This document shows positions 28,094 through 37,972 of a stretch of 53,789 bases of DNA, piece after piece. The stretch's first letter is position 1. The number at the start of each line of letters is the position of its first letter. The stretch is from Arboricoccus pini. Lineage in GTDB: Bacteria > Pseudomonadota > Alphaproteobacteria > Geminicoccales > Geminicoccaceae. The DNA lies in NCBI RefSeq assembly GCF_900187945.1, contig NZ_FYEH01000021.1, positions 1 to 53,789 of the forward strand, written 5' to 3'. The notes beneath the pieces are model-generated. The model was given only the letters and a program-made list of their open reading frames with translations, was not told where the DNA came from and made no database searches. The position numbers and the translations under genes are program-made.

Positions 28094-29802
28094 CTCAACA
28101 TATAGCGCTGGGCCAAGGGCAGGGTATCGGCCGGCGCGCAGGTCGCAAGGGCCCCGTCGATGAAAACGTCGAATGTCTGGGCATCGACGCGAATATCGGG
28201 GCAGGCATCGTTCAGATGCATGTCGTTCTTGCCAAGGCCGCGCGTGCCGCTGGCCGGCAGGAACGATTTTCGTAAGCCCAGTTCCTCCCTCAGGCCGCGC
28301 GCGATCGCCCTTGGATGCACGAAGCAGGAGGAGAGTGCCTGCTTGGCCAAGCCGAAGGCGCCCCATTGCGGCCGCAGGAGGATGGGCTCGCAGGTCATGA
28401 GCGAGGCCGCCGAATCGCCCATGGCGCCATACGCGATAAAGCCGCCTTTGACGACGAGCTCAGGCTTGATGCCGAAGAACGCCGGCCGCCAGATGACGAT
28501 GTCGGCGAGCTTGCCGTCCTCAAGCGAGCCCACATGGTCGGCGATGCCGAAAGTGCGCGCCGCGTTGATCGTGTATTTGGCGATGTAGCGCTTGATCCTG
28601 GCATTGTCGCCCATGCCCGGCACGTCTTCCGGCAGGGTGCCGCGCTGATCCTTCATCTTGGAGGCCAGCTGCCAGGTCCGGCAGACGACCTCGTGGATGC
28701 GCCCCATGCCCTGACTGTCGGAGCCCAGCATCGAGATGGCGCCGATATCGTGGAGAATGTCCTCGGCAGCGATGGTCTGCGCCCTGATGCGGCTCTCGGC
28801 GAAGGCCACGTCCTCGGGAATAGCGGGATTGAGATGATGACAGACCATCGTCATGTCGAGATGCTCGTCGAACGTGTTGACCGTGTAGGGATTGGTCGGG
28901 TTGGTCGACGAGGGCAGGCAATTGGCGATGCCGGCCACCTTGATGATGTCGGGCGCATGGCCGCCGCCCGCACCCTCGGTGTGGTACATGTGGATGGTGC
29001 GGCCGCCGATGGCCGCCAGCGTATCCTCAAGAAACCCCGATTCGTTCAGCGTGTCGGTGTGGAGCTGCACCTGGAAGTCCAGCTCGTCCGCCACCTTGAG
29101 GCAGGTGTCGATCGCAGCCGGCATGGCGCCCCAGTCCTCGTGGATCTTGAGCCCCAGGCAGCCCGTTTCCAGCTGCTCGGGCAGCGAATCCGGCAGATGG
29201 CTGTTGCCCCGGCCGAGAAAGCCGAAATTGACCGGCCAGGCCTCGGCCGCCTGAAGCATGCGCGCGGTGTTGAAGGGGCCGCCCGAATCGATGCCGACGG
29301 TGATCGGCCCGAGCGAGCCGCCGATCATCGTGGTCACGCCGCTGGCGATCGCATGGTCGGGCAGAGCGGCGGAATCGAAATGCACATGCACGTCGATGGC
29401 ACCCGGCGTGGCGATCAGGCCCTCGCAGTCGCGTACCGTCGTGGCCGCGCCGACGATCAGCCTCGGATCGACGCCGTCCATGATGGCGGGATTGCCGGCC
29501 TTGCCGAAGCCCACGATGCGGCCATCCTTGCAGCCGAGATCGCCCTTGACGATGCCAAGGATCGGATCGATCACGAGCACGTTGCAAAGGAGGAGGTCGA
29601 GGACGCCATCCTTCGATGTCAGGCCGGCCGCGAGGCCCAGGCCGTCGCGCAGCGTCTTGCCGCCGCCATGCAGGCATTCATCGCCATAGACGGCATGGTC
29701 ATGCTCGACCACCGCCCTCAGCGAGGTGTCGCCCAAGCGGACGGAATCGCCGGTCGTCGGTCCATAGAGCGAGGCGTAGGCGGCGCGCGAGATCACGACC
29801 AT
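28090..29802 (-). CDS. ureC: Urease alpha subunit, divergent substrate loop (UreC1)
   Basis: The 570-aa nickel amidohydrolase keeps all metal ligands: H139/H141, carbamylated Lys K219, H248, H274 and D362. It also keeps H221 and the flap C321-H322. Compared with Klebsiella urease from memory, the usual CPQQ after the HxH motif is replaced by SAAL, and the pocket loop after GP ([14 protein letters not shown]) is about three residues shorter. The frame is open upstream, but [15 protein letters not shown] at 29802 is the true start and shares a base with the ureAB stop. It probably hydrolyses urea or a urea-like amide. Confidence 0.93.
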   Translation of the reverse strand: MVVISRAAYASLYGPTTGDSVRLGDTSLRAVVEHDHAVYGDECLHGGGKTLRDGLGLAAGLTSKDGVLDLLLCNVLVIDPILGIVKGDLGCKDGRIVGFGKAGNPAIMDGVDPRLIVGAATTVRDCEGLIATPGAIDVHVHFDSAALPDHAIASGVTTMIGGSLGPITVGIDSGGPFNTARMLQAAEAWPVNFGFLGRGNSHLPDSLPEQLETGCLGLKIHEDWGAMPAAIDTCLKVADELDFQVQLHTDTLNESGFLEDTLAAIGGRTIHMYHTEGAGGGHAPDIIKVAGIANCLPSSTNPTNPYTVNTFDEHLDMTMVCHHLNPAIPEDVAFAESRIRAQTIAAEDILHDIGAISMLGSDSQGMGRIHEVVCRTWQLASKMKDQRGTLPEDVPGMGDNARIKRYIAKYTINAARTFGIADHVGSLEDGKLADIVIWRPAFFGIKPELVVKGGFIAYGAMGDSAASLMTCEPILLRPQWGAFGLAKQALSSCFVHPRAIARGLREELGLRKSFLPASGTRGLGKNDMHLNDACPDIRVDAQTFDVFIDGALATCAPADTLPLAQRYMLR

Positions 29803-30515
29803 CAGGCGTCCCCTTCGCGCACGGCGCCCTTGAAGCCGCCCGCCACGGCGCGGGCCAGTGCTGCCTTCTTCCGCTCGGGATCGCCAACGCCACCGTTCGT
29901 CAGATTGTTGAGCCCACCTACTTCCTGCCGGCCGCCGAAGGTCACGAGCGTTACTTCCTTGGTCTGGCCGGGCTCGAAGCGCATGGCGGTCCCGGCGGCG
30001 ACGTCGAGGCGCATGCCGAACGCCTGGGCGCGGTCGAAATCGAGGGCCTTGTTGACCTCGAAGAAATGGAAATGCGAGCCGATCTGCACCGGTCGGTCGC
30101 CGGTATTGACCACGCAAAGGCTTACTCTTCGCCGCCCGGCGCTGAGCTCGACCTCGCCCAGGGCGGCCTCGATCCGGCCGGGCTCGATCGGATCGGCCAC
30201 GCTTCCTTCGGCCGGCCGGATGGGCTCGTGCACGGTGACGAGTTTGGTTCCATCCGGAAAGACGCATTCCACCTGAAGGATGGGGATCATCGCCGGCACA
30301 CCCTGCATGACATCGTCGGCGCCGAGGATACGCGAGCCCAGCCCCATGAGCTCGGCCACGCTCCTGCCTTCCCTCGCACCTTCGAGGATCTCGTCCGTGA
30401 TGAGGGCCACGGCCTCGGGATGGTTCAGCTTCAGCCCCTTGGCTCGCCGTTTGCGCGCCAGCTCGGCGGCCGTGAAGATCGTGAGCCGTTCGAGCTCGGT
30501 CGGTGTCAGCAGCAA
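29802..30515 (-). CDS. ureAB: Fused urease gamma-beta subunit (UreAB, cluster 1)
   Basis: The 237-aa protein joins UreA ([20 protein letters not shown], residues about 1-100) and UreB (from about 105, with [20 protein letters not shown]), separate chains in most bacteria but fused in some lineages. A TTG at 30515 is chosen as start: GGGAG precedes it by 7 nt and it places LLTPTE exactly at the family N-terminus; no ATG is available there. Its stop overlaps the ureC ATG. Confidence 0.93.
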   Translation of the reverse strand: MLLTPTELERLTIFTAAELARKRRAKGLKLNHPEAVALITDEILEGAREGRSVAELMGLGSRILGADDVMQGVPAMIPILQVECVFPDGTKLVTVHEPIRPAEGSVADPIEPGRIEAALGEVELSAGRRRVSLCVVNTGDRPVQIGSHFHFFEVNKALDFDRAQAFGMRLDVAAGTAMRFEPGQTKEVTLVTFGGRQEVGGLNNLTNGGVGDPERKKAALARAVAGGFKGAVREGDA

Positions 30516-30540
30516 GGCAAGGCTCCCAGGGGGGCGAGGG

Positions 30541-31212
30541 TCAATTGACGAAGAGGCGAAGGTCGGCCTGCGCGTGTTCCAACGCCATGATCTCGAGCCA
30601 GGGCACGAAGCTCGAGGGCATGGCGTCATCGCCGACGGGCTGGGCCACGGTCTGGTCCAAAACCGGCAGCAAGTCACGGACGATGGCGTGCGCCTGGATC
30701 GCACCCAGCCGACCAAGCCGTGTGGCCACGCTCGCAAGGCTGCTCAAGGCGGCATAGCCCGCCGCCAGCGAGGCCTGGCGCTCATCCATGCCGAGTTGCC
30801 GCCAGATGGCGCCCTGGAGGACCGGCAGGTGGCCCAGGATCTCCTTGCGGTCGAGCGCTTCCTTGAGTGCCGGCGCGCCGGGCGAGCGCAGCCTGGCGTG
30901 CGATGTGAGAAAGGCCCGGCCCTGGCGCCGACTGCCCACCCGGAGCGGCTCGGTCAGCGAAGCTGCCTCGAACTGACGGTCGATCGCCGCCAGCCGCCGC
31001 CGATCATCGGCGTGTCGGTGCGCCTGAACGAGAATGACCCGGTCCGCCGTCGACCAGCGATGCCTGAGGATCGTCGCGAAGAGGGCGGCTATACGGTGGA
31101 TGCTCCAGTCCTCCTTGACCCCAAGCGCTCCTTCGAGCCCATGGGAGAAGGCGAAGGCGCCGGAAGGGAAGGCGCTGTCGCTCTGCCAGAGCATGTGCAA
31201 GAGCGCCTGCAT
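30541..31212 (-). CDS. ureF: Urease accessory protein UreF (cluster 1)
   Basis: The 223-aa protein starts with the UreF pattern ([20 protein letters not shown]) and ends with a conserved tail. UreF bridges UreD and UreG during nickel insertion. The ATG shares a base with the ureE stop. A second UreF is encoded at 47916-48611 and is clearly different in sequence. Confidence 0.9.
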   Translation of the reverse strand: MQALLHMLWQSDSAFPSGAFAFSHGLEGALGVKEDWSIHRIAALFATILRHRWSTADRVILVQAHRHADDRRRLAAIDRQFEAASLTEPLRVGSRRQGRAFLTSHARLRSPGAPALKEALDRKEILGHLPVLQGAIWRQLGMDERQASLAAGYAALSSLASVATRLGRLGAIQAHAIVRDLLPVLDQTVAQPVGDDAMPSSFVPWLEIMALEHAQADLRLFVN

Positions 31213-31685
31213 CAGGACACCTCACGCCGCTCGTCCGGCCCCTCGACATGATGCGGCACATGCGCCGCCAAGTGCCCGAGCCTTGCGAGATAGTCAGCGG
31301 CCGGCGCTTCCAGCGCCACCAGGAGGCGACCCTCGTCGAAACGCACGCGCCAATGAAGGTTGCCCGCGTGATAGCCGAGCTCCAGCGCCTCGGGCACAGA
31401 GGATGGCATCAGCACCAGCCAGCGCTCCCCTCTGACGCGCACCACGAGGGCGCTCTCTTCGTCCATGTGCAAGACGGCGCCGTCGAAAAGCCGCTCCTCG
31501 CGCGGCAGCATGATGCCTACATCGAGACCATCCGCCGTCGTCGCCCGGAGGCGGCGCCTTGCGGTATCAGCCGTCTCCAGCTCCAGATACCGGATCGTGC
31601 CGTGATGGCTCAAACCGTGCAACTTTTCGGCGAGGTCCGGATCGAGCCTGCTTCCAAGCACATGCACGACGTCAAGCGTGGCCAA
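31212..31685 (-). CDS. ureE: Urease nickel metallochaperone UreE
   Basis: The 157-aa protein has the UreE two-domain layout and keeps the conserved dimer-interface His (YHAGNLH). The C-terminal tail has only a few His residues (HVPHHVEG), so the nickel-storage tail is minimal. A TTG at 31685 is chosen because AGGAG lies 7 nt upstream. The open frame further upstream is low-complexity and not family-like. It is the first gene of the cluster and the only ureE in the window. Confidence 0.85.
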   Translation of the reverse strand: MATLDVVHVLGSRLDPDLAEKLHGLSHHGTIRYLELETADTARRRLRATTADGLDVGIMLPREERLFDGAVLHMDEESALVVRVRGERWLVLMPSSVPEALELGYHAGNLHWRVRFDEGRLLVALEAPAADYLARLGHLAAHVPHHVEGPDERREVS

Positions 31686-32096
31686 TTGATTTCTCCTGCA
31701 ACCCTTCCTTGCCAACCGTCGGCCTGGGGCCATCCGGTCGGCGGCGGCAATGCGAATTCTCAACCCTGGCGCTAGTTCCGTCAGCCGATCAAGGCCTTGA
31801 ACGAATGCCAGCGATGCTCTTCTTCGTCGTCGTTCGCCACTTCTTGGGCCACGCAAGGAGCGCGCCATCCCGACCGAGGCCGGCGCGGCGCCGCGGCTCG
31901 CCCAATTATATGCCTATAATTTGGGCAACAATTGCCGATCTTCTTAGACGTGTCGACCCGCTCCCGGTCCAACCCCCGACTGCTATCATCAATGCCCGGG
32001 CCCCCCTAGCCGGCATGGGGAAAGCGCTTCCAGCGGCCAGGATGCACCGGACATCCTGGACCTGATCGTTTCGGGAGTTGGCGTGGGCCGGCGGCG
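31686..32096. other. 411-bp leader/promoter region of urease cluster 1
   Basis: No gene is convincingly present. Short minus-strand frames through here are arginine-rich and unrecognisable. The region holds one AT-rich inverted repeat (31899-31925) that may be the promoter, leaving a leader of about 215 nt before ureE. Confidence 0.4.
31899..31925 (-). promoter_or_regulatory. AT-rich inverted repeat, possible ure promoter/operator
   Basis: GCCCAATTATA (31899-31909) faces TATAATTTGGGC (31914-31925), an 11-bp inverted repeat with one bulged base. A TATAAT hexamer occurs on both strands. On the minus strand a TTGTTG lies 15 bp before it, so a urease promoter is plausible, with the dyad serving as binding site. 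This is the only AT-rich block in the region. Confidence 0.4.
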
Positions 32097-32933
32097 TCAG
32101 CGCGGGGGGCGGGTGCCTCGGGGTGGCGGGGTTTCGGGTATGGCGGGGCGGGGAAAACCCAGGCGGCGGGCGGCTTCGAGACGCTCCGCCGCCGCCATGC
32201 TTTGCGCCGGGCGCTCATGATAATATCGGGCCACGCCGCGCGCGGCGGCTTCCAGCGTCAGCGCCCGCGCTGCCTCGGGCGTGGCCAGGTGGCGAAAATC
32301 GCCAAGGCCGGTGCCCACGCGCTCGGCCTCGGCGGTCAATCTGACGGCCAGGCTGGCCTGCCGGACGCGACGCAGATCGCCAATTGCCAGGGTCTGGGCC
32401 TGCTCTTCCGTCTCGTGCACGGCGGCGCAATGATTCCAGGTGCCGCCGCGCGGTTGCGTCGACGTCGAGAAGGCCTCGTTTGCCGGGTCCGGGACGGGCT
32501 TCCGTCTTGCCTCAAGATCGCGCACTGGCCGGGTATCCTCCGCCTGCGCCTCGATGCGGCGCACGGCATGCGCGGCCAGTCGCCGCGCCGGATCGCGCCC
32601 CCGGTTCTGTTCGTAAAGGACGAACATGGCGACCCGCAGGTCGCCCGTCTCCAGTCCCATCTTCAGGATCTGAAGGGCGATGGGGGCCATTCTGGCCACA
32701 CGCTCGTCATAAGAGAGGTCGGCGATCGACCGGTAATGCCGGAGGAGTTCCTGGAACTCCTCGTCCCGCAAGAGCTTCTCGACCTCCATGACCGGCTGGC
32801 GATTGATCAGCGCCACCTGCTCGGTACTGCGCCCACTCGCCAAAGCCTGCGCCGACCGCCGCCGATCACGCCTGGCCCAGAAGGGATAGCGGCGCCGGGG
32901 CGGCTTGGGAGCGAGACGGTTTATCCAGTCCAT
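32097..32933 (-). CDS. HTH-domain protein of unknown function (full-length paralogue)
   Basis: The 278-aa protein shares its first 77 residues almost unchanged with the partial gene at the window start. It has a basic N-terminus (KPPRRRYPFWARRDRRR), an HTH-like region (about 28-70), a helical middle (MAPIALQILKMGLETGDLRV) and an Ala/Arg-rich helical C-terminus ending in a Pro/Arg tail. It resembles chromosomal relatives of terminase small subunits, but I cannot name the family. DNA binding and self-regulation are inferred from the HTH and the dyad in its promoter. Confidence 0.8.
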   Translation of the reverse strand: MDWINRLAPKPPRRRYPFWARRDRRRSAQALASGRSTEQVALINRQPVMEVEKLLRDEEFQELLRHYRSIADLSYDERVARMAPIALQILKMGLETGDLRVAMFVLYEQNRGRDPARRLAAHAVRRIEAQAEDTRPVRDLEARRKPVPDPANEAFSTSTQPRGGTWNHCAAVHETEEQAQTLAIGDLRRVRQASLAVRLTAEAERVGTGLGDFRHLATPEAARALTLEAAARGVARYYHERPAQSMAAAERLEAARRLGFPRPAIPETPPPRGTRPPR

Positions 32934-32940
32934 GGCGAAC

Positions 32941-32969
32941 AGGATATTAGGAGCAAAAGCCTAAGTCAA
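32941..32969 (-). promoter_or_regulatory. Probable leaderless promoter of the HTH paralogue
   Basis: On the minus strand TTGACT (32964-32969), a 17-bp spacer and TATCCT (32941-32946) lie 7 nt before the ATG, exactly the geometry seen for the copy at 233. A dyad TTAGG (32947-32951)/CCTAA (32960-32964) lies in the spacer. The transcript would have essentially no leader. Confidence 0.55.
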
Positions 32970-33017
32970 GCTGAAAAGTCAGACGCCTTCCCTTGGCCGG
33001 GAACGGCTTTGCCTGGG

Positions 33018-33042
33018 ACGGCCCGCGTCGATACCGGGCCGT
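33018..33042 (-). terminator. Hairpin after the M20 amidohydrolase gene
   Basis: ACGGCCCG (33018-33025) and CGGGCCGT (33035-33042) pair perfectly over 8 bp with a 9-nt loop, 65 nt beyond the M20 stop. No T-tract follows on the minus strand, so termination strength is uncertain. Confidence 0.4.
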
Positions 33043-33106
33043 TCTTCTGTCGAGGTGTCGTGGTCGCGGATCGGATGGCTGCCGTCTCGTGCTGGACGAC
33101 GCGCGA

Positions 33107-34342
33107 TCAGTCGGTCACCAGTACGCTTAGCATGCGGGCCAGATGCTCGGTGCCCAGGACCATGTCCGCGTCGCTGGCGAATTCGTCAGGGTGGTGGGTG
33201 ATGCCGTCGCGACAGGGGATGGTGAGCACGAGTGCAGGGCCGAGCAGGGTCATCATGCTGCCGTCATGCGCCGTGGCGCAGTGCAGGCGGGCGAAGCGTT
33301 CGCCCATGGCGGCGGCCTCGCGCTCGGCCAGGGCGAAGAGATCCTGGCTGAACTGGCGGATGCCGCGGCGCTCGGCGCGGCGAAGCTCGAAGGTCACGCC
33401 GGCCGCCTCGGCCGCGACCTCGATGGCGCGCATCAGGCCGGCTTCGGCGGTCTCGAGGATGGCGGCATCGGGCGAGCGCAATTCGACATGGGCGATCACG
33501 AGGGAGGGGACGGTGTTGGGCGAATTGGGGTCGATCTCCAACCGCGCCACCGAGGTATAGAGCGTGCCGGCCGCCGCCTCGTAGAGACCCCGGACGGCGG
33601 TGATCAGGTGGCCGGCCGCCAGCATGGCATCCCGGCGATCCTCCATGGCGGTGGGGCCGGTATGGGCCTGGCGGCCATGGAAGGCCACCTGGAACTTGAA
33701 GGCGCCCCATTGGTCGATGAAGGCGCCAAGGCGCTGGCCGCTCTTCTCCATGACCGTCGATTGCTCGATATGGAGCTCCAGATAGGCGGCCGGGAAGGGC
33801 AAGTCGGCATCGCTGCCGGCATAGGCGATGCGGGCCAGCTCCTCAGCGACGCTCCGGCCGTCCTGGTCCCGGGGCCGCAGCGACTCCTCCAGCGTGCGCT
33901 GGCCGGTATAGACGCCCGAGCCCAGGAGGCTCGGCTGGAAGCGGGCCCCTTCCTCGTTGGTCCAGTTGACGACCACCAGATTGTGGGTGGGCAGGATCTC
34001 GCCCCGCTTGCAGGCGTCGCGCACGGCGATGGCGGCCTGGAGGCCGGCGACGACGCCCAGCTGGCCATCGAAGCGGCCGGCCGTGGGCTGGCTGTCCAGG
34101 TGCGAGCCGGTCATGATCGCGGGTGCATCCTCGCCGGCGAGATCGAGGATGCCGAACATATTGCCGATGGCATCGACCATGAGCCGGAAGCCCTCTGCCT
34201 TGAAGATCTCCGCCAGCAGGTCGCGCGCGGCCTTGTCGGCATCGGAGAGGGTCGGGCGATCCAGCCCGCCATTCGGCAGGCCACCGATCGCCGAGAAGGT
34301 GTTGAAGCAGGCAAGAAAGCGGGCGGGATCGACAAGCGGCAT
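33107..34342 (-). CDS. M20-family N-carbamoylase/allantoate amidohydrolase-type enzyme
   Basis: The 411-aa protein matches the Zn-dependent hydantoinase/carbamoylase family: metal-site segments GSHLDSQPTAGRFDG, NEEGARFQPSLLGSG and ELHIEQS, plus the late HDGSMM region. These enzymes split N-carbamoyl amino acids, ureidopropionate or allantoate, releasing ammonia and CO2 or a ureido product. The ATG at 34342 begins the family homology; the frame is open further up without homology. It stands alone between the HTH gene and the amidase operon, and fits the ureido/amide theme. Confidence 0.9.
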   Translation of the reverse strand: MPLVDPARFLACFNTFSAIGGLPNGGLDRPTLSDADKAARDLLAEIFKAEGFRLMVDAIGNMFGILDLAGEDAPAIMTGSHLDSQPTAGRFDGQLGVVAGLQAAIAVRDACKRGEILPTHNLVVVNWTNEEGARFQPSLLGSGVYTGQRTLEESLRPRDQDGRSVAEELARIAYAGSDADLPFPAAYLELHIEQSTVMEKSGQRLGAFIDQWGAFKFQVAFHGRQAHTGPTAMEDRRDAMLAAGHLITAVRGLYEAAAGTLYTSVARLEIDPNSPNTVPSLVIAHVELRSPDAAILETAEAGLMRAIEVAAEAAGVTFELRRAERRGIRQFSQDLFALAEREAAAMGERFARLHCATAHDGSMMTLLGPALVLTIPCRDGITHHPDEFASDADMVLGTEHLARMLSVLVTD

Positions 34343-34969
34343 GAGGGGCTCCAACTGGGCGGGCTGCGTTTTATCCCGCGCTCGCCCGGGGCTACCAGTC
34401 CTGGCACCCATGGTCCACCGCCGCGACTGCCACCATCGGGGCATCGCTAAGGATTTCGTCTTAGAGGGCCGGCACATTCGCCGGCGCAAACGATTGTACG
34501 GTGGTGACGGACAACGAAAAGGACTTCGCCGGCCTTCAGTTCATAAATCCCATGCGCAGCGCAGCCTGATGCCCTGGCACCAGGAGCGCCATTGGCAAAT
34601 CGTCGGCTGCGGCCGCGATTGGGACCTCGGCATTTACCATGTTTAGATAACGCCAAGGTAGTAACAGTAAAATAAATCCTATTTTTTATCGATCGTTTTG
34701 TACTAGATGTTTTACGCGGAGCCCTATTTGAACGCCGCGTGGCACTACTACGCTGGGCGATCTTTCCGCATGACCGGTCTAGACCTTGCACCGTGCGAAT
34801 TTCCTGTGCCGCATGTGGTGCGTGGCCATGGGCGGCATATCCGGCTGCAGAGGAAAAAATCGGCTGCGATCGTGAATGGATAGCAGTCTAAACGCGCGCT
34901 GGCAGTACAACACGCGCCCGCGCCGAAAGGCCGTTTGCCCCCCGGCGTCGCGATCGGCTGATTACCCCC
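34343..34969. other. 627-bp gap upstream of the M20 gene
   Basis: An AT-rich block (34640-34710) is the likeliest site for a promoter. A weak match to the regulon palindrome (TAAACG-CGC-GCT) lies at 34889-34900. Apart from the small plus-strand frame listed separately I see no gene. Confidence 0.4.
34707..34883 (+). CDS. Possible small orphan protein
   Basis: A 58-codon plus-strand frame begins with ATG after an AT-rich block and has balanced composition (MFYAEPYLNAAWHYYAGRSF), unlike the arginine-rich shadows elsewhere. There is no clear ribosome-binding site and no recognised family. It could be a chance frame. Confidence 0.18.
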   Translation: MFYAEPYLNAAWHYYAGRSFRMTGLDLAPCEFPVPHVVRGHGRHIRLQRKKSAAIVNG

Positions 34970-36484
34970 TCAGAATCCCTTCCAGTCGCCGGCTTGTTCG
35001 AAGGCGTGGGCGGCCTGGTAGATGGTGGATTCGGCGAAATGCTTGCCGATCAGCATCAGGCCGGCAGGCAGGCCGTCGATCATGCCGCAGGGCAGGGACA
35101 TGGCCGGATGGCCCGTGATGTCGAAGGGACTGGTATTGGCGAGCATCTCGAAGGCGCGCTGCAGATACTCGGCCAGAGGCGCGTCGGGGGCCGGGATGGG
35201 CGTGGCCTTCATGGGCGTGGTCGGCATCAAGAGAAGGTCGCATTCGCCCAGCGCCTTGTCATAGGCGGCTTTCAGGACACGCATCTGGTTTTGCGCCTTG
35301 GCGTAATAGCGGCCGCGATAATGGCGCGTGAAGTATTCGCCCGTGAACATCGAGATCTTGAGCGTGTCGGAAAGGTCGTTCGCCCGGTCGCGCCAGGCGG
35401 CGTGCGCATCGAGGAGGGCTGTCGAGTACTGGCCCTTCCAGTTGAAGCCCATGCCGTTGCCATGCATCATCTGCATCGTCAGGCCCTCCAGGCCGATCGG
35501 TGCCCAGATGTCCTTGCCGATACGGTGCATGGGGATCGAGATATCCGAAACCTCGGCACCCAGCTGGCGCAGCCGGTCGGCCGCCGCCAAGATCTTCTTG
35601 TCGACGGCGGCCTCGGAGACCTCCCAGCCAAAGCCTTCCTTGACGATGCCGATCTTCAGGCCCTTCACGCCCTTGCCCAGCGCCTTGGTATAGGCATCGA
35701 CCTTGGGGTTGGCCTGACGGGGGTCGAGGCCGTCCGGGCCGGCCAGGACCTCGAGCAGCAGCGCATTGTCGGCGACGTTTTGGCTCATCGGCCCGGTATG
35801 GTCGATGGTAAGCTCGATCGGCATGACGCCCGTATAGGGAACGAGGCCCCAGGTGGGCTTCATGCCGTAGACGCCGCAGAACGAGGCCGGCATGCGGATC
35901 GAGCCGCCCTGGTCGCCGCCAATGGCGAGGTCGACCTCGCCCATCGCCAGGAGCGCGCCGCTGCCCGAGGAGGAGCCGCCGGCCGAGTAGCCGCGCTTGT
36001 GCGGGTTATGGACGGCCCCCGTGGCCGAGGTGTGGCTGCCGCCCGAGAGGCAAAAGCACTCGCAGGTTGACTTGCCAAGGATGGTGGCCCCGGCATCCAG
36101 CATGCGGGTGATGATGGTGGCGTCCTGATCGGGCACGAAGCCCTCCAGCGTGGCCGAGCCATTCATCATGGGTACGCCCGCCACCTGGACATTGTCCTTG
36201 ACGGCCACGGTCTTGCCCTTGAGCGGCCCGTTGGCGGCGCCCTGGATCGTGCTCTTCACATACCAGGCATTGTTGGGATTCTCATCGGCACCCGGCTGGT
36301 AGCCGGGCGTCCTTGGATAGGTGACGACGGGCTTGTCGTCGGGCAACGCGTCGACGACGTCGTAGGAGGCGATCGAGGCCTCCATCAGACCGAGAAACGC
36401 ATCCAGGCGCTCCTCGGTGAGTTCCATGCCGAGATCGGCCACGATCTCGGCCAGCTGCTCGCGGGTGGGGCGTTGTACGGGCAT
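34970..36484 (-). CDS. Amidase-signature hydrolase (amidase 1)
   Basis: The 504-aa protein has the amidase-signature triad: Lys96 (VAVKDNV), cis-Ser171 in the GGSSSGSG loop and nucleophile Ser195 ([10 protein letters not shown]). The N-terminal helical extension and length resemble aliphatic and enantioselective amidases. It lies 52 bp after the last urt gene, in the same direction, so it probably hydrolyses an imported amide to acid plus ammonia. It is only distantly similar to amidase 2 at the other end of the operon. Confidence 0.9.
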   Translation of the reverse strand: MPVQRPTREQLAEIVADLGMELTEERLDAFLGLMEASIASYDVVDALPDDKPVVTYPRTPGYQPGADENPNNAWYVKSTIQGAANGPLKGKTVAVKDNVQVAGVPMMNGSATLEGFVPDQDATIITRMLDAGATILGKSTCECFCLSGGSHTSATGAVHNPHKRGYSAGGSSSGSGALLAMGEVDLAIGGDQGGSIRMPASFCGVYGMKPTWGLVPYTGVMPIELTIDHTGPMSQNVADNALLLEVLAGPDGLDPRQANPKVDAYTKALGKGVKGLKIGIVKEGFGWEVSEAAVDKKILAAADRLRQLGAEVSDISIPMHRIGKDIWAPIGLEGLTMQMMHGNGMGFNWKGQYSTALLDAHAAWRDRANDLSDTLKISMFTGEYFTRHYRGRYYAKAQNQMRVLKAAYDKALGECDLLLMPTTPMKATPIPAPDAPLAEYLQRAFEMLANTSPFDITGHPAMSLPCGMIDGLPAGLMLIGKHFAESTIYQAAHAFEQAGDWKGF

Positions 36485-36536
36485 GGTCTTCCTTGATCCC
36501 TAAATGGGACATGCTGGCTGGATCGGGCGACGACGC

Positions 36537-37247
36537 TCAGGCCTCGATGCCGACAAATTCCTCGAGCATCGAGGGGTCGGCGATCGCCTCAGGCGGCACC
36601 TCGCGGGTGATCCGGCCTTTCTGAATGATGAGGATGCGCTGCGAGAGCGCGGCGATGAAATTGAGCTTCTGCTCGACCAGCACCATGGTGAGGTCGCGGC
36701 TTTGGCGCAGGTTCAAGAGCGTCTCGATCATCTCCTCGATGATCGAGGGCTGGATGCCCTCGGTCGGCTCATCCAGAAGGATCAGCTTGGGATCGCCGCA
36801 AAGGCAGCGGGCCAGGGCCAGGAGCTGCTGCTCGCCGCCGGAGAGCGCCCCGCCATTGCGATCCAGGAGGCGCTTCAGGCGGGGGAACTCCTCCAGCACC
36901 TGCTCGATCGTCTGCTTCTCGTTGGTCTTGGCCAGCAGGCAGCCCATGCGGAGATTCTCGAGGACGCTGAGGGCCGGGAAGATCTCGCGGCCCTGCGGCA
37001 CGAAGCCGATGCCCGCGCGCGCGCGGACATAGGGCGAGGCCTTGGTGATGTCCTTGCCCTTCAGCTTCACATGGCCGCCGGTTGCCGGCAGATAGCCCAT
37101 CAGCGTGCGTAGGAGGGTCGTCTTGCCCATGCCGTTATGGCCGAGAATGCCGACGAAACCACCGGCCTCGACCTTGAAATCGACGCCAGCCAGGATCGGG
37201 ATGCGGCCATAGCCGGAGCGGAGACCGGAGACTTCCAGCATCGTCAT
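36537..37247 (-). CDS. urtE: Urea/amide-type ABC transporter ATPase, UrtE-like
   Basis: The 236-aa ATPase of the LivF/UrtE group has Walker A GHNGMGKT, the IGFVPQGREIFPALSVLENL Q-loop region, signature LSGGEQQ and LLDEPTEGIQPSI. UrtE-like details (TLMGYLPATGG) favour the urea/short-amide branch over branched-chain amino acids. It overlaps urtD by 4 bp. Confidence 0.9.
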   Translation of the reverse strand: MTMLEVSGLRSGYGRIPILAGVDFKVEAGGFVGILGHNGMGKTTLLRTLMGYLPATGGHVKLKGKDITKASPYVRARAGIGFVPQGREIFPALSVLENLRMGCLLAKTNEKQTIEQVLEEFPRLKRLLDRNGGALSGGEQQLLALARCLCGDPKLILLDEPTEGIQPSIIEEMIETLLNLRQSRDLTMVLVEQKLNFIAALSQRILIIQKGRITREVPPEAIADPSMLEEFVGIEA

Positions 37248-37972
37248 GCCGCCTGCTTTCCCAGATAGACGTCGCGCACGCGCTGATCGGCAAGGACGAC
37301 GTCGACATCGTCCTCGATCAGGATGCGGCCCTGGTTGAACACCGTCACCGTCTTGGCGATCATGCGGATGAACTGCATGTCGTGCTCAACGACGATGATC
37401 GCCTGCGTCTTGTTGATCTCGCGGATGAGCTCGGCCGTCCGCACGATCTCCTCGTGCGTCATGCCCGCCGCCGGCTCGTCCAGGAGGATGAGCTCGGGCT
37501 CCTGCGCCAGGACGGTGCCGATCTCGACCCATTGGCGCTGGCCGTGCGCCAACTGGCCCACGATCCGGTGGGCGATGCCGGTCAGCCCCAGGCGTTCCAG
37601 CGTCGCGCTCGCGATACGCTTGGTCTGCTGCATCGATTTGTTGCGAGCGGCGGCGACGAAGATGTTCTCGTGCACGGAGAGCCCGTTGAAGACGTTGGGG
37701 ATCTGCGTCTTGATGCCGATGCCGTGCCTGGCGATCTCGTGCGATTTCGCGCCCGTGATGTCCTGACCGCGAAAGAACACCTTGCCCTCGGAGGGGGTGA
37801 GCTGGCCGGTCAGCATCTTGAAGAAGGTGCTCTTGCCGGCGCCGTTCGGACCGATCAGGCAGCGCAGCTCCACCTCGCGGAGGAGAAAATTGACGTCCTC
37901 ATTGGCGGTGACGCCGCCAAAGCGCATCGTCAGGCCCTTGGCCTCGAGAAGCGGCACGGAAGACGTGCTCAT
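37244..37972 (-). CDS. urtD: Urea/amide-type ABC transporter ATPase, UrtD-like
   Basis: The 242-aa ATPase has Walker A GPNGAGKST, the UrtD-typical GIGIKTQIPNVFNGLSVHEN and GQRQWVEIGTVLAQEPELIL, and LLDEPAAGMT. The signature reads LAHGQ instead of LSGGQ, a change common in UrtD. ATG at 37972 overlaps the urtC stop; the longer open frame upstream is not homologous. Confidence 0.9.
   Translation of the reverse strand: MSTSSVPLLEAKGLTMRFGGVTANEDVNFLLREVELRCLIGPNGAGKSTFFKMLTGQLTPSEGKVFFRGQDITGAKSHEIARHGIGIKTQIPNVFNGLSVHENIFVAAARNKSMQQTKRIASATLERLGLTGIAHRIVGQLAHGQRQWVEIGTVLAQEPELILLDEPAAGMTHEEIVRTAELIREINKTQAIIVVEHDMQFIRMIAKTVTVFNQGRILIEDDVDVVLADQRVRDVYLGKQAA

Noticed and set aside
31781-31972. 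63-codon minus-strand frame upstream of ureE
   Set aside because: It spans the putative promoter dyad and has no recognisable content.
34889-34903. Possible fifth operator copy (TAAACG-CGC-GCT) upstream of the M20 gene
   Set aside because: Only one half-site and part of the second match, and it is about 550 bp from the M20 start, so chance is likely.
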